From: Halisarca cf. caerulea
Lineage: Eukaryota > Porifera > Demospongiae > Chondrillida > Halisarcidae
DNA length: 27,500 nucleotides
Assembly (NCBI GenBank): GCA_963170055.1
Contig: CAUJGJ010000332.1
Coordinates: 3,242,501 to 3,270,000 of the forward strand
Reading direction: 5' to 3'
Shown here: in pieces, positions 10,690 to 20,107 of the stretch
Position numbering within the stretch: position 1 is the first letter of the stretch
Layout: the number at the start of each line of letters is the position of its first letter
Notes under the pieces: generated by a model
Database searches by the model: none
What the model was told of the DNA's origin: nothing
The model's input: the letters and a program-made list of their open reading frames with translations, nothing else
Position numbers and translations under genes: made by a program

Positions 10690-10792
10690 ATAACAGAATA
10701 AGAACAGTACAATGTCCTTTGTAGAGAGGTTAAATTTGTTATACTGTGTCCTTAATAGGGAGAGTCCACCATTGGAGGTTCCATAGTATGTC
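10690..10792. mobile_element. Fragment of TGTCCTTTGTA-type MITE
   Basis: TGTCCTTTGTAGAGAGGTT and AGGGAGAGTCCACCATTGG are shared with the elements at 6276-6470 and 6490-6719. The right end GGAGGTTCCATAGTA looks like a mutated GGTTCCACTGTA terminus. Confidence 0.45.
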
Positions 10793-10926
10793 ACATTAAA
10801 GCTATTGAGGGCATGTAATAACTGCAGTAGTTAAATATGAGGCACTTATAAGAATTAAATCTGCTTTTGGTACCCTTTGTGCATGCTAGTCTTCATAGCA
10901 GCTGACCCCTTTTGTAAGCAGAAGTA

Positions 10927-10968
10927 TGGTGAAACCTGCAAAGACCACTCAAGGGGCCAACAAATCTA

Positions 10969-11045
<77 letters not shown>

Positions 11046-11170
11046 AGGTGGTCCATATTTAGAGGTGCAGCAGTACTGATTTAGTGCATGACTTCTGGAC
11101 TTGTCCAGAGTGGTCATTATAGACAGGTGGTCCTTTTATTGCAGGTGGTCTTTCTAGATTACTTTCACTG
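10927..11170. mobile_element. MITE with internal TA microsatellite
   Basis: The left end (TGGTGAAACCTGCAAAGACC, after TA 10925-10926) is a mutated CAGTGAAACC terminus. The right end is AAAGTGA-type inverted, CTTTCACTG followed by TA (11171-11172). GGTGGTCC words recur internally, and a pure TA run occupies about 10972-11042. Confidence 0.5.
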
Positions 11171-11262
11171 TACATATGCATGGGGCTATATAAAATATAT
11201 TATGCGGATATAAAGATATTATAAGAATGTATTGTGCATGTGTTTATGAATTTATACTTATG

Positions 11263-11949
11263 CAGTTACACCTTAAGCTTGTTTATCCGACGGTGGTTTA
11301 TTAGGAAACCTTATTTATCCGGCACTCTGTTGTGAATTCCCATCTGCGCACGTGCACAATAATTTTCCTGGTTTATCCAACACCTGCATGGTATATTCAA
11401 CACCATGCAGGTCCTGGTATGGCAAACACCTGTATATATAGCCAACACTGCTTGGTATATCTAATACCTGGTTTATCCCCGACACCTGGTTTATCCCCGA
11501 CACCTGATTTATCCAACACCTGGTTTATCCAACACCTGGTTTATCCCCGACACCTGATTTATCCAACACCTGGTTTATCCAACACCTGGTTTATCCCCAA
11601 CACCTGATTTATCCAACACCTGGTTTATCCAACACCTGGTTTATCCCCAACACCTGATTTATCCAACACCTGGTTTATCCAACACCTGGTTTATCCCCGA
11701 CACTTGATTTATCCAACACCTGGTTTATCCAACACCTGGTTTATCCCCAACACCTGATTTATCCAACACCTGGTTTATCCAACACTTGGTTTATCCAACA
11801 CCTGGCTTATCTGACACATGCATGCCAATCATGAGGAATGTTGTCGGATAAACCAGATCCCACTGTATACAGTACATGTGATTCACAGCACAGTGCCGGA
11901 AAAATGAGGTTTCCACATAAACCAGTTTCGGATAAACCAAGTGTGACTG
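11263..11949. mobile_element. DNA transposon relic carrying a minisatellite
   Basis: The left terminus is CAGTTACACCTTAAGC followed by TTTATCCGAC. The reverse complement of the right terminus is CAGTCACACTTGGTTTATCC, followed outside by TA (11950-11951). Both ends carry the TTTATCCGA word. Most of the interior is an expanded tandem array of a related word. There is no transposase frame. Confidence 0.55.
11461..11815 (+). repeat. Minisatellite with 50-bp higher-order period
   Basis: The basic unit is TGGTTTATCCAACACC (16 bp), with variants TGATTTATCC.. and an 18-bp TGGTTTATCCCCGACACC. They are ordered 18+16+16. ATCCAACACC following the TGATTT variant occurs at 11511, 11561, 11611, 11661, 11711 and 11761, an exact 50-base spacing. 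Frames through it translate to repeated Tyr-Pro-Thr-Pro-Gly, which is not a gene. Confidence 0.9.
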
Positions 11950-12098
11950 TATATCGGTCAAGTTACCCTAATTCATTCAAATAGCTCTATTGTTTGGATT
12001 GAGCTCCGGCCATCACATGCATGCGTGCATGCAACATGTGCAGGCCCATACACGGGGTTCACAAAAGGGGGGTAATATACATCGTAGATACTCTCTAC

Positions 12099-12150
12099 AG
12101 GGTGCAATGATTGCATCATGCAATGTAGCATGATGCAATCATTGCACCCT
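12099..12150. repeat. Perfect 23-bp inverted repeat, 6-base loop
   Basis: Bases 12099-12121 (AGGGTGCAATGATTGCATCA then TGC) are exactly complementary to 12128-12150, with loop AATGTA. In the homologous repeat near 905-950 only the right arm is intact. Confidence 0.85.
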
Positions 12151-12354
12151 GTTGCATCACTTGAGTATGCATCTAAGATTTTCAGTATTAATTATTGTAG
12201 AATTTTGATTTGTTTGCCTCAAGTCAGTGAGGAAACACTATTTCCAGTTCAATTAATGTCTGCACAAAATTAAAGGGAGGGGGGGTGATTGTTCGAACCA
12301 TCCCCCTCCCCACCCCTGTGTACGGGCCTGATATGCCCCCATGTATGCAGTCCA

Positions 12355-12356
<2 letters not shown>

Positions 12357-12400
<44 letters not shown>
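12357..12400. repeat. TA microsatellite
   Basis: Pure TA run of about 40 bases inside the dispersed repeat, absent from the homologous copy at 765-1470. Confidence 0.9.
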
Positions 12401-12403
<3 letters not shown>

Positions 12404-13083
12404 GCTAGCAGCATTGAATTTGGAGTGTATGTTAAAGACACAGTGAAATCTGTCTTATAAAGGCCACCACTATATAATAGACCACAGTAGGCTGGTCTGT
12501 GAGCCACTTCATATAGCAATATTATATGTACATATTATAGCAAGCAATCAATATTGCAACCTGCATGGCCATTTTGAGATCATCTGAGAATTAGGAACAG
12601 CATAAGGTATTTTTGGGCGAAAATAAATTTTCCCTAATGTATGGCGGCCATGTTTTTCCATGTCAATCCTACATATGGAGTACTACCGTACTCCATAGTA
12701 TTATAAAGTCCCTAGAGTGGTCTTGATTCACAGGTTACACTGCACATAACATTACATATATATAAATATATACATAATTTTATTAATATACATAGATCAA
12801 TCATTGTTACTATGTACACGTGCATGCATAACCATTTTATGTAAATTCCAATTGTTGCATTATTATATAGGCTTCTGTGCATGCAACTGAATGTTTTCTT
12901 GCATGTAAAATTATAATATTGCATATATATATATATATATATGCATCAAGCCATGCATGCAGATCTCCATGTATGCATGCGTAGATCTATATCTGCAAGT
13001 ACTCAATTGCAGTGAATTCAAAGTATAAGGCTGACATGCATGCAATGTGACTATTTGGGTACCATCAATCATGTGCACTGGCC

Positions 13084-13197
13084 TAGTCCAGCCAGCTGGA
13101 CCCACGTTCATACATGAGCGCCGATGGCAGGAAAGGGAAACATTTTCCTTCCCTGTCGGCGCTTATGTATGAACGTGGGTTCAGCTGGCTGGACTGT
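13084..13197. mobile_element. Foldback MITE, 114 bp, 8-bp target duplication
   Basis: Starts TAGTCCAGCCAGCTGG and ends with its near-perfect inverse. The arms of about 50 bases leave a loop of a few bases. CACTGGCC flanks it on both sides (13076-13083 and 13198-13205). An 8-bp duplication and a TAG-starting terminus suit a hAT-type element. The homologous repeat at about 1310-1330 lacks the insertion. Confidence 0.7.
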
Positions 13198-13434
13198 CAC
13201 TGGCCATGCTGTACCTTATACATTAATATTGTCATGCAAGTTGCAAACTATAAATGAAATAGCACGTGCAGGGACACAAACATATAAATTATGTCCATGA
13301 AGAGATGCAAAATTAGTACTATTCTTGTATAATGACTTCAAATAATTACTGCATAATAGTATATTGCATGTGACTTGATAATTGTATACAAACTAAAACA
13401 ATTTCACAGAAATCCTGACAATTAAGTGTCTCCA

Positions 13435-13746
13435 CTAGTCGTCCATCTTCATCTTGAGGTAGACCGTGACATTAGGCTTCTCTGCCAGTCCCGTTGTTGA
13501 GTTCTTGAGGAACCCCTCTGAGGTGTAACCAACACAAGTAGGATTGACGTTACAGAGAAACCTCAACTGGTTCGGGTCCTGAGTCCACGGTTTGTTCCCA
13601 GCTCCGTAGAGGTCAGAAGGACCAGATGGGATGTCGTGGTTGGTCATGACATTGTAGTTGCTAGTGGGCACAAAAGCAAATGTGTCCACAAGAGCAGCTG
13701 TGATCGTCACTGGATCTCCAGCAGGAGTTACAGGATAGGATGATAT
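13435..13746 (-). CDS. NAGLU copy A exon 6: C-terminal extension exon
   Basis: Encodes 103 residues after acceptor TGCAG. The first 25 ([14 protein letters not shown]...) match the usual NAGLU C-terminus. The remainder, including [35 protein letters not shown] and NST, goes past the normal end. The two-cysteine C-x5-C-V-G-Y-x-S-x-G-F-L-K pattern recalls PAN/apple-type segments. It is highly conserved with copy B and relic D. Confidence 0.85.
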   Translation of the reverse strand: MSSYPVTPAGDPVTITAALVDTFAFVPTSNYNVMTNHDIPSGPSDLYGAGNKPWTQDPNQLRFLCNVNPTCVGYTSEGFLKNSTTGLAEKPNVTVYLKMKMDD

Positions 13747-13814
13747 CTGCATGAAAAATCAGGGTGGGTTTTGCAAGGGGTATATGATGCACACACTGGC
13801 GTGTGATGTGTGTG

Positions 13815-13848
<34 letters not shown>

Positions 13849-14615
13849 GCATGCATGCATGTGTGCTTACTGCAAATAAAGTAAGAATAGGGTGAATGTA
13901 TGCACTTTGAATGAGAATCATTACAATATAGAATCGACGTACAAAGCTCCATACTTACCTTCATATTCCATGTCTCCTCAAGGTTGAACCTATCTTGCCT
14001 GTAAGCATCCATATCAACAGGTGTGCCATCTTTGATAGCATTCGTCACAGTGGTGGGGAACAGCTCCCACCGCGGATAGTAGTAGTCCTTCACCAACCCT
14101 CCCCACGCCTTTGCTGCGTAGTCGTTTATTCCACCCTCATGGTATCCCCACAGAGTGATCTGGTTGCGAGCGTTGAATTCATAAAGACTTTTACTACTTC
14201 CGTCAGATACACTGTCCCTTGCTTCCTTTATCCACGGCCCAAGAAGATAATTCTGATCAGATGACAGCAGCTCATCAAGATCAGAGATGATAGCCAGCAT
14301 ACTGCCACCCAGGGATGATACGGTGGTCTCCCAAGCAGGATTCTTGTCCAACAACCACTGGTTGTAGGCGAGGCCCATCATGGTGTGCAGTTCCATGAAC
14401 AGGTTGGAGAGGCAGAGGTGACCCAGGTCGACAAGGTCATAGTGGAAGGTGGAGGAGCCAGTTTTGATATGGGGAGATGTGAGTGTTGCCATGTACATCA
14501 ACCTCCATGCTGTCACTGTGGATGTTGCGTTGGTTGATTTGAAACTATAATAAGTGAACAGGATTTGAGAAAACCATAATAACTATTACACAAGGCTTTG
14601 ATAAAATGCACACGT

Positions 14616-14655
<40 letters not shown>

Positions 14656-14672
14656 GTGTGTGTGTGCATGTG

Positions 14673-14736
<64 letters not shown>

Positions 14737-14845
14737 CATGTGTGTGGGGACTAGTGAGTTTCTCTTCATTCTACTTATGCAATTATACTGTATATACTGT
14801 ACATAGTGCATACTACATACATACTACATACATACATACATATTA

Positions 14846-14915
<70 letters not shown>

Positions 14916-14916
14916 G

Positions 14917-14964
<48 letters not shown>

Positions 14965-15780
14965 CATACACACAAACACACATACATACACATGCACGCA
15001 TGCACCCACGTACTCACACACACACGCACACATATACACATGTACATGCACTGAGAGACACACACCTGCTTATACTCAGCTCTGGAGCTCTCTCAATCAG
15101 GGATTTCATGTTCCAGTCAAAGTTAAACTGATACACAGCATTCAACAGGTGGTACCAAGCATCGGTCATGACAGCTGACGTGGTACCATAGCGACGCATC
15201 CAGTATTGGTTAACCCAATCTTGAACATTGACAGCCTCCTTCCTCCAGCCCATTTCGCACTGCAAGACCCAAGATAAGGAGCTCATGATCATGGATTATG
15301 GTAGACCTTCACATGTGGGGATTGTATACAAACAAAATGGCTACCCATACTGCGTGTGTGTGCACACACACACAATACTTACCATCAAGTCATACACAAT
15401 TGGATTTTGCTCAATAGCCATGATGTCAGACCGATACCAACCATAGTGTTGTTGGGTGTGGCCAGGGATTTGGGCGGGTCCTGAGTGATCCCAGGTAAAT
15501 TCCCATACATGCTCCTCATTCCCCCAAAGTTGTGCAAAAGACACCATACAAAAGGCTTCCCATAGTACGACTTTGTGCGGGCCCAAACTGGCCGTGTCAG
15601 TGAGTCCAGATCCAGGATCAACATGTGGTCATCAGGTACTTGAGATAAGAAGGCCTCAATTGCAGTGTCCGTCCAGAATCCAGCTGTGCAAACAATGAAA
15701 TAAAGATACTGAGTAATGAAGTAGGGAATATTACATCCTTATTGTGTGTGTGTGCGTCCGTACGTGTGTGCATGCATGCA

Positions 15781-15863
<83 letters not shown>

Positions 15864-18707
15864 TGACTGCTGAGCATATAGTACTAGGAACACAGCAATC
15901 CCTGTACAATAGCATTGCATGGTGCATACCTTCCCTAAAATCACTACTCAGTCCGATACGTAGCTGAGTGGGAAACTGTCAGTGTACTTGTCATACAGGA
16001 CTGGCCACTGGAGAAAAGCTACACTACATGTGACCTTGGTCAAAGCTAGTCTCGGAACCAGACCCACCATGCTCTGTGACGTCATAGGTACCCCGGTGGC
16101 GTACCTATGATGTCACAGCGCATGGTGGGTCTGGTTCCGAGACTAAGTCAAAGCAAGATTTGAAGAAACATAACAGCCACCACCAATTACCCCTGGGAAA
16201 CTACGTATATAGTGGGGTTGAGATACCTCAGTGTAAGCCACAACCAGTGAGCATACAAAACTTGCAAAATAAAAGTGGCAATCATTGGCCTCCACTACAG
16301 ATAGATGCGATAGAAACACAGGTCAAGGAGAACACACAGGAATACACCTATAAGTATTCTGGAAAAACACACCCACAGCATCAATCCCAGGGAGACTGTT
16401 CCTAGTAAATACTGTACATGGTTCAATTGTCATGGGTGAAACTGTCGCGAATCTTGGGTTTTAGTGATTTTTGCGGTTTTACAATCACGAACAGCCATGT
16501 TTTGTCGTTACACAAGAGCCTGATCCAAATTTTCAAGGGCGAAAAATTTCGCGGATGGCTGAAAATCCACAAAAACCAGGAAGTTTAGTCACACAATAAA
16601 ATAATGAGTATACAGTACATGTAATCTGAGGCTACAAACTAGAAAAGGATAAACGAAAACCTTCTGACAAAGTAGCCCTTTAGAAAGATCCTTGTGTGGG
16701 CTGCACAGTAAACAATGCCGGCAATCATTTATCATCCTCACACATCTTTCAGTACATTACACATAGTGCACACATAACATGTCTTGTGGGAGATACGTAC
16801 GTCCCATGTAGTAGGCCTGAAAAGTACAGATTGAGTTTATAGAATTCTTGAAAAGTCCGCCATCTTCCTACTACGCAATTACTACCTAAAATTTCACACA
16901 TAAATTCCACTTCTGAAAACTGTGCATGTCATTAGCAGCCTCGAATGCAGCAACTGTAACAAGAGGGAGTGAGGAGCTAAAGCTATCCTTGTGAGCAACA
17001 CAGGGTGGGGTGCAAATCCACATATCTATCCACCTAACGTGGACACACTGTTCCTGAAATTGAAGGTACGTACGAAGGAGAGGGGAGGGGCATTCAACCC
17101 CCCCTCCAATACGGACATACTGTATGAGATGATTGGTCATGACAATTTCCCACTGTACAGTATTGCAAGGAGTAGTGGTGGTTTATGTGTTTGCATGATT
17201 GTGCATGAAATTGAAATATTAGATTAGTGTAAGCTGTATGGAGTATAGCAGTCAAACACACTACAACAACTCACTGTTTAAGAACAGCCAGCCTTGCATG
17301 ACAAACACAGCATCTGGGTCCACATTCACCATGCCAGTATATATTGCCTTGTTAGTGTCAGCCAGGAAGGTTGGATCACTGGAGGAAGGAGTCATTTCGT
17401 TGTATGTGTCCGCATTGAAGAAATGATCTGTTCTGAACTCCTTGATAAGCATATTGTAAAATCCCTCAGCTAGTTGAACAAACAGTGGATCTGTTGGCTC
17501 AAGAAGATAGTCCTCAGAAAAGGTGCTGTTGAAACTACCCCACTCGGCAGTACGGATGAATTTGTGGCTGGGATACTTCTGTGCAATTGCTGCAGGTACG
17601 TGACCGGAAAAACCAGGAAGAACATTGGACATACCGTACTCTCTGCTTCGCTGGAGGATCTTCAACTGAAGCTCATATTGGTCCTTCATCCACTGCATGT
17701 CAAGGGGACCTCCCCACCTTCGAATGTTACCCATACGCTGCCATGCCATAAAGGCGGGACCAGACAGAAAATCGAGGATGTCTGGGTTGGATAGACTGAC
17801 ACTGCGATAGAACTCCATCCACACATACTCTTGACCGGTAAAGGAGAGAGGAAGGTTGATACCGTTCAATGCCATCCAGTCCAGCTCAAACTCCCACCTC
17901 TCCCAGTCCCACCAAACCATGGAATAAGACACAGTACAGACGTTCATGTAGTATTTGTACTTCACTGGAGACACCATCACTGTCTTGCTATTTGGTATTG
18001 GAGGAGGGTGTTTTACGGACAACTGGTTACCAGATCCGTTTCTTCCCCAACTTACAGAGCAAAAACACGTGTATTTCAGGTACCAGTTTAAGGCAGAAGC
18101 GAGAGCTACTCCTGTGTTTCCCCTCAGAACTGGTCTTGAGGATTCCGGATCTGAATCGACTTCGAACACGTCGTGTCCACCTTGGTCCTGGATCACTTCA
18201 TATTTGAAGGAGTCAACAAACTTCTTCCCCAGTAGCCTTTGAACTAGCCCTTGTACAGAGCCCACGGGATCCCCTTTATTTCTCGGAGGAGATGGCGATG
18301 CAACAGAGAAGCACTGTCCGACCCACAAAATCGTTAGAGAAACGAGCTGAAACAAAACAGAAAATATTGCACCAATCGCTTGTGGGGTAAAGCGGGGCAA
18401 CTTGGAACGTGTGGGTAACTTGCAACAGGGTCTGCATCTTTTGCTATGGTTTAGCTGCCCAGCCATACTTGCCACTACTGCACGCCCAATTCATGGAGAC
18501 ATTACCGATAAAAAGATTGTACCTATAGCTTACTGTTGACACTGCTTTTATTCGCGGCCGTTCCAAGTTACCCCACACAACGCCTAGGGCATATAGCAAA
18601 GCCAAAGGGTGTACAATATATGTGGAACATGTGCATGGACCTGACTGTCTTGTTCCACAGCTCAAACTCACCACAAATGTTTGCAAATCTGTCCTGGTCG
18701 CCATCAT
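13435..18707 (-). CDS. NAGLU: Alpha-N-acetylglucosaminidase (GH89), tandem copy A, frameshifted in exon 3
   Basis: Lysosomal exoglycosidase of heparan sulphate breakdown. Exons on the minus strand: 18672-18707 (MMATRTDLQTFV), 17275-18346, 15383-15683, 15066-15259, 13959-14544 and 13435-13746 (TAG). All introns are GT-AG. Joining exons 1 and 2 gives a signal peptide (LQTFVLVSLTILWVGQC). GH89 landmarks are [23 protein letters not shown] (catalytic Glu in family terms) and CEMGWRKE (second catalytic Glu), all encoded intact. Exon 3 is 301 bases, one fewer than in copy B. The deletion lies near 15420-15424 (GLTS.. against GLTPEAIEQ), shifts the frame and gives a stop before the exon ends. Copy A is therefore a recent pseudogene, a null allele, or the victim of a sequencing error. 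If intact it would be 833 aa (832 from the second ATG), against about 743 in human. Confidence 0.9.
13808..13847. repeat. GT microsatellite in NAGLU copy A intron 5
   Basis: About 40 bases of GT on the plus strand (CA in the transcript). Copy B has a longer, GC-interrupted tract at the same place (20028-20190). Confidence 0.9.
14610..14962. repeat. Opposed GT and CA microsatellites in NAGLU copy A intron 4
   Basis: A GT tract (14610-14748) and a CA tract (about 14848-14962) are separated by about 100 bases, so the intron transcript carries two complementary simple repeats. Copy B intron 4 has only a CA tract on the plus strand (about 21041-21126). Confidence 0.9.
15383..15683 (-). pseudogene. 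NAGLU copy A exon 3 with one-base deletion
   Basis: Acceptor TGCACAG and donor GTAAGT are both intact. Protein similarity to copy B is near complete up to [10 protein letters not shown], then the frame is lost. The opposite frame resumes [12 protein letters not shown] to the donor. Local sequence reads CAATAGCCATGATGTCAG where copy B has CAATAGCCTCTGGTGTCAG. The length, 301 against 302 bases, confirms a single net deletion. Confidence 0.85.
15781..15861. repeat. GT microsatellite in NAGLU copy A intron 2
   Basis: GT run on the plus strand near the 3' end of intron 2, at the same position as 22392-22500 in copy B. Confidence 0.9.
16047..16146. mobile_element. Foldback MITE, 100 bp, 8-bp target duplication, copy A specific
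   Basis: Starts TAGTCTCGGAACCAGACCCA and ends with its inverse, so it is almost fully palindromic. GTCAAAGC flanks it at 16039-16046 and 16147-16154. The corresponding point in copy B intron 2 (about 22723-22740, GGTCAAAAAAGATTTG) has a single uninterrupted site. TAGTC termini and 8-bp duplication match the element at 13084-13197. Confidence 0.85.
16430..16610. mobile_element. Copy A-specific insertion in intron 2, unclassified
   Basis: Sequence with TCGCGAA and TTTCGCGGA motifs and TTTTTGCGG is present here but absent from the aligned part of copy B intron 2 (about 22950-22990). ACTGTACATG and CAGTACATG lie at its borders. The element class is unknown. Confidence 0.35.
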
Positions 18708-19030
18708 TGTATCGATAAGTCACGTGATTAGGATGCCTGCATTGAGGGTCTATGATGCATCATATTGGTAGATACTACGAAGCCAGCATGCATGGCGTTG
18801 GAGTCGGTTGGAGTATATTATCAGTACAGAGAAAGACCTTCTAAATGCAGCCACCTCCGCCCCATTTGACATCCCTTGCATTGACCAATGTTGTCCTTAT
18901 TACAGAGGTTTCACGGACCAGTATGTCGATATTGCAATGGCATTTCATTGCTCAGTGCTTGTGTAAATCTCTATCAATTGTTATTTACAAATTAAATATT
19001 GTTGCTAGTGTGCATGTGCATGCATGTATG
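18708..19030. other. 5' flank of NAGLU copy A, shared in part with copy B
   Basis: Holds the promoter-proximal CACGTG element. The section at about 18843-19027 (AAATGCAGCCACCTCCGCC, later GATATTGCAATGGCAT and CTGTGTAAATCTC-like words) aligns to about 25768-26065 upstream of copy B. This shows that the duplicated unit includes at least 300 bases of 5' flank. Confidence 0.7.
18719..18728 (-). promoter_or_regulatory. CLEAR-like E-box upstream of NAGLU copy A
   Basis: GTCACGTGAT (ATCACGTGAC on the gene strand) ends 12 bases before the first ATG. It differs by one base from the CLEAR palindrome GTCACGTGAC, which in vertebrates is bound by TFEB/MITF factors in lysosomal gene promoters. Confidence 0.55.
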
Positions 19031-19589
19031 CTTATTATGGATATATAGGCAATGTATGGGAGTGTAAATGTAAGGGGGGGAGTAGGTAATTATAACTATG
19101 CTTATAGGATTTCTTTCAGTGAGCTACAAAGGATAAGTATGTCATAGTGTGCAGGTGTGTATTACTAGCTAGGGGGGGGACTGGTCTGGGGTCTGGGGTA
19201 TATATGCTCCCCCTGTGAAAATTTGCTTTCTAGACTTTATAATATCTGGTGCCATTTTCGATCACTTTATGCAGATTTATGAATACATCACTGCAGTTAT
19301 ACATGCATATTATATACTATATGCCAGAGGGGCAATTGGCCATGCATGCTGGGTTACTGTGAACATTCCCCACATGCCCCAAAGAAATTGATCATGGCAT
19401 CCCTGCAGTAGTCTATATAGCATTTTGGTTTTCACACACATAGTTATCGTTTTCAGTATATAGACTGGAGATATTGACTGCATGCATGACTCCTGCATGC
19501 AAGACATTAATGTGGACTGTGATAATATTCATGTATTATAATGATTTCAATGATCATGCATGACATATTACAACACTGCATTTTATATT
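19031..19589. other. Intergenic between NAGLU copies
   Basis: AT-rich with G runs near 19073 and 19172. No gene is seen. The last 130 bases before the stop of copy B resemble those after copy A (13310-13434). Confidence 0.6.
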
Positions 19590-19595
19590 TTTATT
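19590..19595 (-). terminator. Polyadenylation signal of NAGLU copy B
   Basis: AATAAA on the gene strand about 60 bases after the stop codon. Copy A lacks an equally clear hexamer at the aligned place. Confidence 0.55.
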
Positions 19596-19654
19596 GTGAC
19601 TTGATACTTTTACAAACTACTACAATTTCACAGAAATCCTAACAAGTTTCTCCA

Positions 19655-19966
19655 TTAGTCGTCCATCTTCCTCTTGATGTAGGTCGTGACACCAGGCTTC
19701 TCTGTCCATCCAGAAGTTGAGTTTTTGAGGAACCCCTCTGAGGTGTATCCCACACAAGTAGGGTTGACGTTACAAAGAAACCTCAACTGGTCCGGATCCT
19801 GAGTCCACGGTTTGTTCCCAGCTCCGTAGAGGTCAGAAGGACCAGATGGGATATCATGGTTGGTAAAGACATTGTAGTTGCTAGCGGACACAAAAGCAAA
19901 TGTGTCCACAAGAGCAGCTGTGATCGTCACTGGATCTCCAGCAGGAGTTACAGGATAGGATGATAT
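19655..19966 (-). CDS. NAGLU copy B exon 6: C-terminal extension exon
   Basis: Residues 730-832. The usual NAGLU end is at about 755. Residues 757-832 are an addition with C794 and C800 in [19 protein letters not shown], one sequon (N811) and a basic YIKRKMDD tail. Compared with copy A (LAEKPNVTVYLKMK), the tail has diverged more than the core motif, suggesting that the motif is the constrained part. Confidence 0.85.
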   Translation of the reverse strand: MSSYPVTPAGDPVTITAALVDTFAFVSASNYNVFTNHDIPSGPSDLYGAGNKPWTQDPDQLRFLCNVNPTCVGYTSEGFLKNSTSGWTEKPGVTTYIKRKMDD

Positions 19967-20029
19967 CTGCATGAGGAATGAGCTAGGGTGGGTTTTGCAA
20001 AGGATATGATGCACACACTGACTTGTAAT

Positions 20030-20067
<38 letters not shown>

Positions 20068-20069
20068 GC

Positions 20070-20107
<38 letters not shown>

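Larger units (their letters stand above)
11952..13345 (+). repeat. Dispersed repeat, copy 2 (longest)
   Basis: Collinear with 765-1470, with additional material: the TA microsatellite (12357-12400), MITE-like sequence near 12434-12500, and a foldback insertion at 13084-13197. It ends about 90 bases beyond the stop codon of NAGLU copy A. No gene is present in this 1.4 kb. Confidence 0.75.

Noticed and set aside
11332..11607. Plus-strand frame of repeated Tyr-Pro-Thr-Pro-Gly
   Set aside because: Translation of the TTTATCC minisatellite.
17869..18207. Plus-strand frames opposite NAGLU exon 2 (also 24635-24973 and 9130-9468 minus)
   Set aside because: Antisense shadows of conserved coding sequence, repeated identically in each paralogue because the exon is conserved.
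18444..18707. 87-codon single frame from the NAGLU copy A start
   Set aside because: Only its first 12 codons are exon 1. The rest reads into intron 1 after a GTGAGT donor.
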